64,000 nt of DNA from Mesorhizobium sp. AR10 (GCF_024746795.1 NZ_CP080524.1:682001-746000); one strand, 5' to 3'; positions 26,082-35,216 are shown, numbered from the stretch's first letter. Notes: generated by a model not told the origin, from the sequence alone. Program-made: numbers and translations.

Positions 26082-27023
26082 ATGACCGACTACAAAAAAC
26101 TCATCGACGCCGAGACCTGGGCCTTCATCGAGCGCACCAATTCCTATTATCCGCCGGACACGATCGACTACACGATCGCCGAGCAGCGCAGCATCTACGA
26201 TCGACTGTGCCGCGAGTTCTTTGCCGGCTATCCCGAGGGCGTGACGGCGGAAACCACTTTCATTGCCGTGCCGAAGCATGACATCCCGATCCGCATCTAT
26301 CGCACCCCGGCGCCGGAAGCAGGGGCGATGGTGCTTTATTTCCATGGCGGAGGCTTCATCCTTGGTGGGCTCGACAGCCATGACGACGTCTGCGCCGAGC
26401 TTTGCGTGCGCACCGGCTACGAAGTGGTTTCGGTCGACTGCCGGCTGGCGCCTGAACACCTTCACCCGGCCGCTTTCGATGATGCCGTCAGCGCCTTCGA
26501 ATGGGCCGCCACCACCTACAAACGGCCAATCCTGCTGTGCGGCGATAGTGCCGGCGGCAATCTCGCCGCCGCCGTCAGCCATGCGACACGCGGCCACGCG
26601 CGCAAGCCGATCGGCCAGGTGCTAATCTATCCCAGTCTTGGCGGCGACCGCTCGCAAGGATCCTACGTGACCCACGCCGAGGCGCCGATGCTGACCATGC
26701 GCGACCTCGATTTCTACAAGGATATCCGCACCGGTGGCGCCGATCGCAGCGGCGACCCCACGCTGGCGCCACTGGCCGACACCGATTTCGCCAGCTTGCC
26801 GCCGACGGTGCTGATCACCGCGCAATACGACCCTCTGTCGTCCGACGGCGAGATCTATCGCGATCGCATCATTGCTGCTGGCGGGCGCGCCACCTGGCTC
26901 GAGGAGCCGGGGCTGGTGCATGGCTATCTCAGGGCCAGGCACACGGTCGGCCGGGCACGCGCGAGCTTTACCCGGATCGTCGATGCGGTGTCGGCGCTGG
27001 GAAAAGGCGAATGGATCTGGTGA
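26082..27023 (+). CDS. Alpha/beta hydrolase, hormone-sensitive-lipase-like esterase
   Basis: The protein has 313 residues. The oxyanion motif HGGGFILGG near residue 88 and nucleophile motif GDSAGGN near 155 define the HSL/BD-FAE group. An Asp in TAQYDPLSSDG near 250 and a His in GLVHGYL near 285 would complete the triad. It starts 13 bases after the hydratase gene and is the last gene of the carnitine operon. An ester-linked carnitine or choline derivative is a plausible substrate. A betainyl-CoA thioesterase role is possible but not typical for this fold branch. Confidence 0.82.
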   Translation: MTDYKKLIDAETWAFIERTNSYYPPDTIDYTIAEQRSIYDRLCREFFAGYPEGVTAETTFIAVPKHDIPIRIYRTPAPEAGAMVLYFHGGGFILGGLDSHDDVCAELCVRTGYEVVSVDCRLAPEHLHPAAFDDAVSAFEWAATTYKRPILLCGDSAGGNLAAAVSHATRGHARKPIGQVLIYPSLGGDRSQGSYVTHAEAPMLTMRDLDFYKDIRTGGADRSGDPTLAPLADTDFASLPPTVLITAQYDPLSSDGEIYRDRIIAAGGRATWLEEPGLVHGYLRARHTVGRARASFTRIVDAVSALGKGEWIW

Positions 27024-27373
27024 GCACCCTCTTTCCCTGAAGCTCGGCTCCAATGAACCTTTCCGCGTCAGCCGGCGACTGACGCTCAGGTGCCGCATGG
27101 TGCGGCCCGGAAAGGAAAGCCGCCATGACCAGAAACCCAGAGACTCCACGGTCTCCGGGAACAACAGGAGCTCAGCGCGATCACCGCCTTCGGGACCGGG
27201 TCGACGCGCTGGGCTTTTCGCTGATTCCGTTGACCCTGCGTAAGAGCAGGCGTATCGTGACCAGGAGGACTGCAGACAATTCGATCAGGGAAGAACGTGC
27301 CGGAACGCCGCGCCTTGCCCTGATCTGGGCGGCAAGACTGGACGTTACTCCCGTAGCTAGTGGGGGTAGCTCA
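27024..27373 (+). other. Leader/intergenic region before the secreted-protein locus
   Basis: These 350 bases follow the carnitine operon. They contain the branched fold at 27058-27115 and a further hairpin (CCC-GAGAC/GTCTC-GGG) at about 27132-27157. The reading frame of the next gene stays open back to an ATG at 27125 preceded by GGAAAGGAAAG. The 83 extra residues are Arg-rich, have no signal character and would bury the signal peptide, so I treat this as a long leader. A short leader peptide from 27125 cannot be excluded. Confidence 0.45.
27058..27115 (+). ncRNA. Candidate structured leader RNA (three-way junction)
   Basis: The outer stem CCTTTCCG (27058-27065) pairs perfectly with CGGAAAGG (27108-27115). 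It encloses a hairpin CGTCAG/CTGACG with a 7-base loop and a hairpin GCCGCA/TGCGGC with a 3-base loop. The first hairpin abuts the outer stem directly. That makes 20 Watson-Crick pairs without mismatch in 58 bases. No known riboswitch consensus was matched. It lies about 260 bases upstream of the start at 27374. Confidence 0.4.
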
Positions 27374-29353
27374 ATGTCTTGCGATCACGGCACGTTTGTG
27401 CCCTTTCATGCTGGCCGTTTGCGCCGCGCCATCCACCTACCGAGTAGATTCTTGGCAACCAGCGGATTGCTGGCACTGGCGCTGACCGCCAGCCTCTGGC
27501 TTGGCGGACCTGCCCAGGCGCAGGAAACCCAGATCATCTATCCGGGCTCGATGGCGGTGACCGGATTTTCCGGCACCATCATTCCCAATTTCGAAGAAGG
27601 CCTGCCGCCGGGTGTTGATCCGGTCGACGAAACCTTCATCGACACGACGCGCGCAACCTTGCGCGTTTTCGACGTTTCAGGGCTTGGCGGGCCGGCCTCC
27701 GGCCACCTCGTCAACACGCCGCCACCCTTCGAGGTGACGGCCGAGCAGATCGGCCAGGTGTTCGGTATCACCTATGATGATGGCGTGCGCGACGGCATTC
27801 CCTCACGCATTCCGAACCTCTATGCCGGCGCCACATCGCTGCACGGCATCCGCATCGTCACTCCTGACGAAGACGCGGACGGCCGCCCGGAGCGGCAGCG
27901 CCGCGGCACAGCGGGTGCTGTCTTCATGGACGGCCAGTTCGGCACCGAAAACGGTGGCGGCCCCGGCACGATCTGGAAGATCGACGGCATCACCGGCGCC
28001 GTATCGAAATTCGCCGACATCGACACCGACAGCGGTCCCGGCATCGGCGACGTCACCTTCGACGCCATCCACCGCCAGTTTTTTGCCAGCGATCTCGACA
28101 TTGGCCTGATCCACCGCATCGACGCCAACGGCACGCTGATCGATACGTTCGACCACGGCGTTGCCGGGCGCCCGGCGCACGGGCTTGCCCCGCTCGCCGA
28201 CGACGGCTCGGTGATGGACATACAGGGCGCCGCCTTCGACAGCGAAGCCCCCGATACGTGGGGCTACACGCAGGACGAACGCCGTGTCTGGTCCGTCGCC
28301 TATCATGGCGGCCGGCTCTATTATTCGGTCGGCGAGAAGGCAGAGATCTGGTCGGTGGGCATCGCCCGCGACGGCAGCTTTGCCGGCGACCCGCGCTGGG
28401 AACTGACGGTCAATGCCGACGAGGACCATGCTGTCACCGATATCGCCTTTGACAACAAAGGCTTCATGTACCTGGCCCAGCGTGGTCCGGTGGAAAACCA
28501 CTATGACTACCGCCAGTTCGCCGATTCCGGCAAAGGCGAGATCATCCGCTATTGGCGCGAGAACCCTGACGATCCGGCGACGGAATCGGTCTGGGTGGAA
28601 GTGCCACAGGAATATGCGGTCGGCTTCCCGGAAGGCAACCGCCAGTCGGCCGGCGGCCTCGACCTGCAATATGGCTATGATTCCGACGGCAATCTCGACA
28701 CGCGCGTCTGCACCGAAACGCTGGTCAACACCGGCGACAAATTGCGCGACAATCCAGCCCTTGCCGAACAGCTCGCCGCTGGCGGGCCGCTCGCCGTGCA
28801 CGGCGTGCAGATCACACCGACGCCGCTGGTCAAGCCGGCCAACGTGCCACCTTTCGGCTCGTGGTTCGTCGACTTCGACAGCTATTTCGAAGACCCCGAG
28901 GTTGAAGGCCATGTCGGCGACGTCGAGGTCTGGCACCCCTGCGAAGGCCGTGCCGGCTACTACGAAGAAATACCGGGCGGTTATCTGCCACCCTTCTATC
29001 CGCCGGACTTCCCGCCCCCTGGCAACCTGCCTCCATGTCTCGATGTGGAAGACGTCCAGTATTTCTGCACGCCATCCGGCCTCGAGGCCGATCTCTATCT
29101 CCATGACCATGCCGGCTTTGGCGGCGATTCGATCAAGGCTTCGTCCAGGACACCAGGCGTCGGGGTGACCTCACCCATGTCGCATGTTCCCGGCGCGCCC
29201 TACACGGTCAACATCACCGGCCACTATCCGGGCGACACCGTCGATGTCGGGCTCTGCTTCTACAGGCAGTCCGACAAGGACAAGGGTGGCTACTTCCCTT
29301 GCTGCAAGATGACCGTGCCGCTCAGAACCCCGGCCGTCAGCTGCGAACCGTGA
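27374..29353 (+). CDS. Secreted beta-propeller-like protein with C-terminal Cys-Cys domain
   Basis: Length is 659 residues. A signal peptide (RFLATSGLLALALTASLWLG, cleavage near AQAQ) is followed by a propeller-like region with recurring strands such as GTIWKIDGITGAV, GLIHRIDANGTLID, AEIWSVGIARDG and DIAFDNKGFMYLAQ. A Pro-rich segment leads into a C-terminal domain of about 95 residues (from CLDVEDVQYFC to FPCCKMTVP). A related domain occurs in the next gene's product. The ATG at 27374 is chosen for the signal peptide. No catalytic motif was recognised. It is probably co-transcribed with the next gene, which starts about 100 bases downstream. Confidence 0.75.
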   Translation: MSCDHGTFVPFHAGRLRRAIHLPSRFLATSGLLALALTASLWLGGPAQAQETQIIYPGSMAVTGFSGTIIPNFEEGLPPGVDPVDETFIDTTRATLRVFDVSGLGGPASGHLVNTPPPFEVTAEQIGQVFGITYDDGVRDGIPSRIPNLYAGATSLHGIRIVTPDEDADGRPERQRRGTAGAVFMDGQFGTENGGGPGTIWKIDGITGAVSKFADIDTDSGPGIGDVTFDAIHRQFFASDLDIGLIHRIDANGTLIDTFDHGVAGRPAHGLAPLADDGSVMDIQGAAFDSEAPDTWGYTQDERRVWSVAYHGGRLYYSVGEKAEIWSVGIARDGSFAGDPRWELTVNADEDHAVTDIAFDNKGFMYLAQRGPVENHYDYRQFADSGKGEIIRYWRENPDDPATESVWVEVPQEYAVGFPEGNRQSAGGLDLQYGYDSDGNLDTRVCTETLVNTGDKLRDNPALAEQLAAGGPLAVHGVQITPTPLVKPANVPPFGSWFVDFDSYFEDPEVEGHVGDVEVWHPCEGRAGYYEEIPGGYLPPFYPPDFPPPGNLPPCLDVEDVQYFCTPSGLEADLYLHDHAGFGGDSIKASSRTPGVGVTSPMSHVPGAPYTVNITGHYPGDTVDVGLCFYRQSDKDKGGYFPCCKMTVPLRTPAVSCEP

Positions 29354-29456
29354 GGAGGGGAAGATGATGAATCTCGCACTTTCCCCGCTCGCCCAGAGCA
29401 GCCAATCAACCGGCAGCCAATCGACCGGCAATCAACCAACCGTCATGGAGACGATC

Positions 29457-32400
29457 ATGAAACCCCTGTCACTCGCCAGGCGCGGCGCGCGCTGGCTGAT
29501 GGCGGCCGGTATCGCGGTCGCCATGCTAACCCCGGTGCAAGTCTTCGCTGAAGACGCTGTCCCGATCGGCCCGGAACTTAGGCTCGACCTCGACAATCCG
29601 CGCGTCGTCAATCCGAGGCCGGACCGGGTGGTGCCCTTCTTCACCAAGAAAGGCACTCAAAGAGGCTGCGATTACGTCGTCTATTCCCTGAGCTTCGGCT
29701 TGCGCGGCGATCCGCAGAGCTTTGCCGATCCGAACCTCGTGGCCAGACTGAAAAAGCTCAAGATGGACTTCAAGGACCAGCTCCCGGCTGGCCTTGAGAT
29801 CGTCAACGTCAACGTGTCCGGTGACGGCACGGATTCGGCCGGCGGACCGCTGCCGGGTGCAACGATCAGCACCTCGGCAAATCCGAACGATACGGCAACG
29901 GTTTCCGATTTCCGGATTTCCGACAGCGATCTCGACGGCGCCGGCGCTGCGAACGAGCGCGTCATCACCTTCAAGATCACGGCCAAGATCGACCATGCGG
30001 CGTTTCCATCGCCGACGATCGTCGACAACCAGGGCCTGATCAAGGTGACCAATGGGCCCACCGAGATCATCATCCCGTCGCAGGATCCGAGCAAGCCCGA
30101 CGACGGCGATTTTCTCACCGGCGTAAAGACTTCGATCAAGATCGACGTCACCAAGTGCAACCCACCGCCTCCACCTCCCGGCAAGGAATGCTTCAAGGTG
30201 GAAAGAGGCACGGTCGATTGCGTGCCCGGCGGCGGCGCCTTCATCTACCACATGCCGCTCGGCCCGGAGATGGGTGGCAAATGGGTGCAGGTCTCGACGA
30301 CGACGCCCGGCATCACCATCATCCCCGACACGCAGTTGGTGCCGGCGGGCGGCGGTGTGCTCAACTGGAAGATCGTCGGTGCATCACCCGGCGACGTCAT
30401 CCACCTCATCGTCAGCGGCATCGAGACCTATGCCGGCCCGGAGGAAGGCTGGGGCCTGTGCTGCACGCAGACGATCGACATCGTCATTCCGCGCGACCAG
30501 AGGTGCCCGCCGCCCAAGGAACCGGATCTGAAGGTCGAAAAACGCGCCAATGTCCAGCGTTGCACGATGGCCGGCGGTTGCGACTTCACCATCAGGGTCA
30601 CCAATGTCGGCACGGCACCGTACAACGGCAAGATCGTGCTCGACGAAGTGACGCTGCCGCCCGGCTCCACCCTCGATTCAGGGCCGAACCCGCCCTGGGT
30701 CTGTGCGCCGGCAACCACCCCGATGACGTGCACCCATCCGGTGACCACGCTCAACCCGGGTGCCTTTGTCGACCTCAAGCTCGGCTTCAAACCGGCCGGA
30801 GGCTGGCAAGACGGTGCTTTACGCAACTGCGCCACCTATAATTATGGGGCCAGCGGCAAACCGCTGTTCGGCAGCCAGCAAAACGATCGGGGCTGTGCCT
30901 CGATCCCGATCTGCCAGCGCGGCGATCGTGACCGCGACTGCCGGCCACCGGTCGAGAAGAAGGTCGACCTGATCCTGAAGAAGCGTGCCCGCACCCCGGT
31001 CTGCTCGGCCGACGGCATCTGCTATTTCGTGATCGACATCATCAACAACGGCAGCGTCCCATATAATGGGCCGCTGACGGTCATAGATACCTATCCAGGC
31101 GGCGCACCGACATCCTCGTCTTTCGGCCCGACCCCGCCCTGGACATGCGGACCGAACGGCCCCGGCCAGTTCCGCTGCGACAATGCCGGCATCGTGCTGT
31201 TGCCGGGCGCCTCGACGCCGATCTTCGTCAAGGCGGTAATGCCGGCCGGCTATCGGCCGGATACGGTCGAGAACTGCGCTGCGGTGAAGGCCATTCCCGG
31301 TGAGAACGACCTCACCAACAACAAGGCCTGTGCCAAGGCACGCTTCCCTCATCCCAATGGCGGCAAGCCGGCCATGCGCATCACCAAGGTGTGCAGCGGC
31401 TCGCTGGCTGGTGCTGCGCTCATCTCTTGCCGCATCACCGTCATCAGCGTTGGCACCGCTGCCCCCGCCGGTCCGGTGCGGGTCAACGATGCCGCCAAGC
31501 TCGTGACCGGCGGAGCGCCTGTCCAGATCCAGACCGTCACCCCTGACGGTGCGGAATGGGCTTGCGGACCGGTTCCGGCCAATGCGCTGTCGTGCCAGAT
31601 TCCCGGCGCCGTGATGACGCCCGGAACCAGCCGCCACTTCGACGTGACGGTTTCGGCCAATGGCGAGTTCGAGAACTGCGCACGCGGCTCCTATGGTCCG
31701 GCCCCGGGAGACGACATCGTCTATCCGATCGGCCAGGCCTGCGCCAAGGGCGGCGGCACCTCGACCATCCGTGTCGAGAAGACCGGCGATACCGAGTGCA
31801 AGCTCGGCCAACCCTGCACGTTCGAGATCACCATCACGAACGATGGCGAGAGCGCCTTCTCCGGTCCGGTTCGCATCGGTGATGCGATCGGCGTCGAAGG
31901 CCTGGGCCGACTGGAAGGCGTTGCGATCACCTCGATCGAACCGCCCTTCGGCTGCTCGCCTGAGCCGGCAACGCTGCCTGCATCCTGCATTGCCAACCTG
32001 ACGCTCGGCGCCGGGGAAAGCCGCGTCCACCATGTGACCGTGGTCATTCCCGACGACGGCCGCCTGGCCAATCTGCAGGGCAACGTCAACGGTCAGAACT
32101 GCGTCGGCGTGCTGTCACCCAACACGAAGGTGCAAGGCGGCGGCGACGTGCTCCCCGGTGATGCGACCAACGTCCAGGGCGATCGCGGCAAGGCCTATGC
32201 CTGCCATCCCTTCACCATCAGGAATGAGGTGAAGAAGGAGTGTTCGGCAGGCTTTGTCCTGAACAATGCCGGCCGGTGCGTCTGCCCGCCCGGCACCACC
32301 TTCCGCAACGGTCAGTGCTCGCCTGACGGCGGGGTCATCATCCCGCCGAAGGAACCGAAGCCCTGCGTGTTGCTCAAGGGACAGATCCGTACCGAAGACG

Positions 32401-33122
32401 GACGCTGCATCTGTCCGCGCGGAACATCGCTCAAGAATGGCGCCTGCGTGCGGGACAAGCCGAAACCCGAGCAGTGCACCATTCGTGGCCAGGTTCACAA
32501 CTCCGCCGGAGATTGCGTCTGCCCGAAAGGCACGGAAGTCCGGGGCAATGCCTGCCGGCCGATCAAACCAAAGCCGGAGCAGTGCACCATTCGTGGCCAG
32601 ATCCTGAACTCCAACGGAGATTGCGTCTGCCCGAAGGGTATGGAAGTCCGGGGCAATGCCTGCCGACCGATCCGGCCAAAGCCAGAGCAGTGCACCATCC
32701 GCGGCCAGGTCCACAACGCCAACGGAGATTGCGTCTGCCCGAAAGGTACGGAAGTCAGGGGTAATGCCTGCCGACCGATCCGGCCAAAGCCGCAGCAGTG
32801 CACCATTCGCGGCCAGGTCCTCAACAAGCGCGGCGAGTGTGTCTGTCCGCGTGGCACGCAGGTGATCAATGGCGCATGCCGCAAGCGGCAGGTGGAATGC
32901 GCGCCCGGCTCGCAGATGATCAACGGCCAGTGCCAGCCGATCATCACGCGGCGCTGTCCGGCCGGGACAGTCGGAAGGTACCCGAACTGCACCCCGATCC
33001 GCAGGCAGCCGACGCTGAACCAGAACCTGCTGAACCCGGACGTGCTGCAGCAGCTTCTGCCAAGGCGCAAGCCGCAGGCGGAGCAGCAGGATCCGGCGAC
33101 CATCCTGAACTCCAAGCCGTAG
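29457..33122 (+). CDS. Large secreted DUF11-like/Cys-rich repeat protein
   Basis: Length is 1221 residues with a signal peptide (RRGARWLMAAGIAVAML, cleavage near VFAED). Order: an N-terminal domain; a Cys-Cys domain (about 244-345) like that ending the previous gene's product; four DUF11-like beta-sandwich repeats (about 356-490, 503-630, 640-760, 770-900), each beginning with a VEK or LKK type strand and a Cys-bounded loop; then a Cys-rich region with EGF-like modules, including four 36-residue units (CTIRGQ...CVCPKG...NACRP). The C-terminus is Arg/Gln-rich. I chose the ATG at 29457 (GGAG upstream). An ATG at 29364 with a better ribosome site would add a Gln/Ser-rich 31 residues. Adhesin or matrix role inferred. 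Confidence 0.75.
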   Translation: MKPLSLARRGARWLMAAGIAVAMLTPVQVFAEDAVPIGPELRLDLDNPRVVNPRPDRVVPFFTKKGTQRGCDYVVYSLSFGLRGDPQSFADPNLVARLKKLKMDFKDQLPAGLEIVNVNVSGDGTDSAGGPLPGATISTSANPNDTATVSDFRISDSDLDGAGAANERVITFKITAKIDHAAFPSPTIVDNQGLIKVTNGPTEIIIPSQDPSKPDDGDFLTGVKTSIKIDVTKCNPPPPPPGKECFKVERGTVDCVPGGGAFIYHMPLGPEMGGKWVQVSTTTPGITIIPDTQLVPAGGGVLNWKIVGASPGDVIHLIVSGIETYAGPEEGWGLCCTQTIDIVIPRDQRCPPPKEPDLKVEKRANVQRCTMAGGCDFTIRVTNVGTAPYNGKIVLDEVTLPPGSTLDSGPNPPWVCAPATTPMTCTHPVTTLNPGAFVDLKLGFKPAGGWQDGALRNCATYNYGASGKPLFGSQQNDRGCASIPICQRGDRDRDCRPPVEKKVDLILKKRARTPVCSADGICYFVIDIINNGSVPYNGPLTVIDTYPGGAPTSSSFGPTPPWTCGPNGPGQFRCDNAGIVLLPGASTPIFVKAVMPAGYRPDTVENCAAVKAIPGENDLTNNKACAKARFPHPNGGKPAMRITKVCSGSLAGAALISCRITVISVGTAAPAGPVRVNDAAKLVTGGAPVQIQTVTPDGAEWACGPVPANALSCQIPGAVMTPGTSRHFDVTVSANGEFENCARGSYGPAPGDDIVYPIGQACAKGGGTSTIRVEKTGDTECKLGQPCTFEITITNDGESAFSGPVRIGDAIGVEGLGRLEGVAITSIEPPFGCSPEPATLPASCIANLTLGAGESRVHHVTVVIPDDGRLANLQGNVNGQNCVGVLSPNTKVQGGGDVLPGDATNVQGDRGKAYACHPFTIRNEVKKECSAGFVLNNAGRCVCPPGTTFRNGQCSPDGGVIIPPKEPKPCVLLKGQIRTEDGRCICPRGTSLKNGACVRDKPKPEQCTIRGQVHNSAGDCVCPKGTEVRGNACRPIKPKPEQCTIRGQILNSNGDCVCPKGMEVRGNACRPIRPKPEQCTIRGQVHNANGDCVCPKGTEVRGNACRPIRPKPQQCTIRGQVLNKRGECVCPRGTQVINGACRKRQVECAPGSQMINGQCQPIITRRCPAGTVGRYPNCTPIRRQPTLNQNLLNPDVLQQLLPRRKPQAEQQDPATILNSKP
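32471..32890 (+). repeat. 108-bp in-frame tandem repeat
   Basis: The sequence GCAGTGCACC recurs at 32471, 32579, 32687 and 32795, an exact 108-base period. The first three units are nearly identical at DNA level and the fourth is diverged and partial. Each unit encodes 36 residues with four Cys. Low divergence points to recent expansion. Confidence 0.9.
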
Positions 33123-33143
33123 TTCGGCGCCACGCAAGACCAC

Positions 33144-33178
33144 AACCCCGCCGGAGCAATCCGGCGGGGTTTTTCTTT
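33144..33178 (+). terminator. Rho-independent terminator
   Basis: AACCCCGCCGG pairs with CCGGCGGGGTT around a 6-base loop and is followed by TTTTTCTTT. It lies 22 bases after the stop of the large repeat protein, so it closes that transcription unit. Confidence 0.92.
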
Positions 33179-33251
33179 GGCTTGGATCGTTGCGTGAACC
33201 TTACCGGGCCAAGCGACGACCAACTCCTGAAGGACACATCAGGAGAGAGAA

Positions 33252-35216
33252 ATGTCTTCAGCCAGGTACGTCTTCCGCAATACGGCGACGACTGTTGCTC
33301 TGATCGCAGGAGCGCTCGCCACCACACCGGCCTTCGCCAAGCAGGCGAACATCAAGTCAATGTCATTCCACACAGAAAGCGCCAATACGACGATCCACGT
33401 CGGCTCGAGCGACAAGCAAAAGTGGGACACACTGAAAAGCGGCAATGTCCAGTTCTGGGGCCACATGAAGATCAACACGCGGTGGCCAGGTTATGTGCAG
33501 GATGTCGCTGTTTCTCTGGGCACATGCGGACCCAGCCAGTGCGGCGTATTCCCGCCGATCTGGAGTGCATCGCCTGTAAGCCGCGATTACAATCACCAGG
33601 AGAATTTCTCCTTCAACCCCTCCACCATACCGCTGTCGTCGAATACGGGCATCGCCGTGGTGCCTTACGGTGATCAGATCGTCGCCAAGTGCAACCAGCA
33701 CCTCCAGCCCGATGGGCCGACGAAGTCCTATTCGTTCACTCACACCTTCCACGCGAGCTTCTCGGCACTTACCGATACGGCGCTCGACATGGACAACGCA
33801 GTCAGCGAGGCCAAGGCCGGTAACTGGCCCCATCCGATTTACGATTCGCACTATGCCGAACACGGTTCGTTCGACGTTCAAGTCGTCTGCGACCCCGTCA
33901 TCAAACCGAACACTCAAGACATCGCTACCGATTTCGGCGCGTTCGAGGTGAAGAACGTCAAGCTGTTTCTGACCACCTACCAGTCAAACCAGCAGGGATC
34001 GACACCCGGCACCGTGTGCCCGGCGCTCAAGGTGACCAGCCGCGCGCAGGCCAACCAGGCCGGGCCGGTGTCGATGCGCATCTGGCGGCAGAAGGACAAC
34101 GGGCCGATCACCTCGGAGTTCAAGCAGGTTTGGGCGTCCTACGACGCGGGCAAGAACGGCTACTTCGCCACCGACGAGAAATGGGAGAATGTCGGCGCGA
34201 CCGCTTACTTCCAGTACAAGACCGAGATCGTCGGCAACGGCCCGTTCGAGCCCTTCGACGGCTGGAAGGACATAACCGTCCACTGCACCGGCGCGGGCGG
34301 CGGCGGCTTCGCCGACACACCGCAGGACGACCCCGACAATCCGCCGGCGCATTCGGACTGGCACGGCGAGGTCACCGTGTCCGACAGCGCCGGTTTCAAG
34401 AAGCTCTGCCCACGCAAGGGCCAGGTGGCGTTCGAGGTCGAGCGCGATGCACCGGGCGCGTTCCACTATCGGATCAGCTGCTCGAACGGCGCCTTCTTCA
34501 CGGGCACGACGGTCGCCTTCAATCAGGGCGGCTCCTTCAAGGCGAGCGCTGCGCATGATCTCAGCATCGTCAGAACGCGCTCGATCCAGTGCACACTGCA
34601 GGAGATCAAGCAGGGCGGCGCTATCGCCACCGTCGACAAGGACAGCGAGGATTTCACCTGCATCAAGCGCAATTTCGACCCGAACGCTGACGACCTGACC
34701 GTCGATACGCGGCCCGATCCCGGCAAGCCGGAGCCACAACTTCCTCCGGTCGTCGTCGATCCCGGCCGCTCATGCTTGCCGAGCCAGAGGTTGATCCGGG
34801 GCAAATGTGTCGACAAGCCGCTTGTGGCTGCATGCCGCAGCACCGAAAAGCTCGTCAACGGCAAGTGCATTGGCATCAGCATACACTGCCTGCCCGGCTA
34901 TCGGCAGGTCGGCCTGAAATGCGTGAGGAATCCGGTAATCGCAGACAGGTGCAAGCGCAACGAACAGCGTGTCAATGGAGTGTGCGTGCGCAAGCCTCCC
35001 ATCATTATCGACTGCAAGCGCGGCTACCATCTGGTTGGCAAGGCATGTGTAAAGAACCAGGTCATCGTCACCGCCTGCCGTGCAACCGAAAAACTGGTGC
35101 GTGGGCATTGCGTGCCCAAGCCACCTGTCAAAAAGTTCAGTCTGCAAAAGGTGAAGCAAGGCAGCGGCAAGCCGTTTCTGCCAGGACGGGCCAGGCCGCC
35201 GCGGCATGTAAACTGA
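33252..35216 (+). CDS. Secreted protein with C-terminal CX10C repeats
   Basis: Length is 654 residues. A signal peptide (residues 1-29, ATTVALIAGALATTPAFA) leads a long beta-rich region with scattered Cys and no recognised domain. From about residue 507 there are six units of the pattern C-X10-C, such as CLPSQRLIRGKC, CRSTEKLVNGKC and CKRNEQRVNGVC, about 23 residues apart. The tail is basic. The same style of unit (CAPGSQMINGQC) occurs near the end of the previous gene's product. GGAGAGAGAA precedes the ATG. Terminators lie on both sides, so it has its own transcript. I do not recognise a family; a cell-surface or matrix role is inferred. Confidence 0.7.
   Translation: MSSARYVFRNTATTVALIAGALATTPAFAKQANIKSMSFHTESANTTIHVGSSDKQKWDTLKSGNVQFWGHMKINTRWPGYVQDVAVSLGTCGPSQCGVFPPIWSASPVSRDYNHQENFSFNPSTIPLSSNTGIAVVPYGDQIVAKCNQHLQPDGPTKSYSFTHTFHASFSALTDTALDMDNAVSEAKAGNWPHPIYDSHYAEHGSFDVQVVCDPVIKPNTQDIATDFGAFEVKNVKLFLTTYQSNQQGSTPGTVCPALKVTSRAQANQAGPVSMRIWRQKDNGPITSEFKQVWASYDAGKNGYFATDEKWENVGATAYFQYKTEIVGNGPFEPFDGWKDITVHCTGAGGGGFADTPQDDPDNPPAHSDWHGEVTVSDSAGFKKLCPRKGQVAFEVERDAPGAFHYRISCSNGAFFTGTTVAFNQGGSFKASAAHDLSIVRTRSIQCTLQEIKQGGAIATVDKDSEDFTCIKRNFDPNADDLTVDTRPDPGKPEPQLPPVVVDPGRSCLPSQRLIRGKCVDKPLVAACRSTEKLVNGKCIGISIHCLPGYRQVGLKCVRNPVIADRCKRNEQRVNGVCVRKPPIIIDCKRGYHLVGKACVKNQVIVTACRATEKLVRGHCVPKPPVKKFSLQKVKQGSGKPFLPGRARPPRHVN

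Noticed and set aside
27125..27373. N-terminal extension of the first secreted protein from an ATG at 27125
   Set aside because: It would put 83 Arg-rich residues before a clear signal peptide. I use the ATG at 27374, although a leader peptide starting at 27125 remains possible.
27803..29110. 435-codon open frame on the minus strand
   Set aside because: It is antisense to the secreted propeller-like protein; composition is typical of a shadow frame.
32471..32890. CRISPR-like direct repeats
   Set aside because: The repeats are 108 bases without unique spacers, are in frame with a protein and have no cas genes near.
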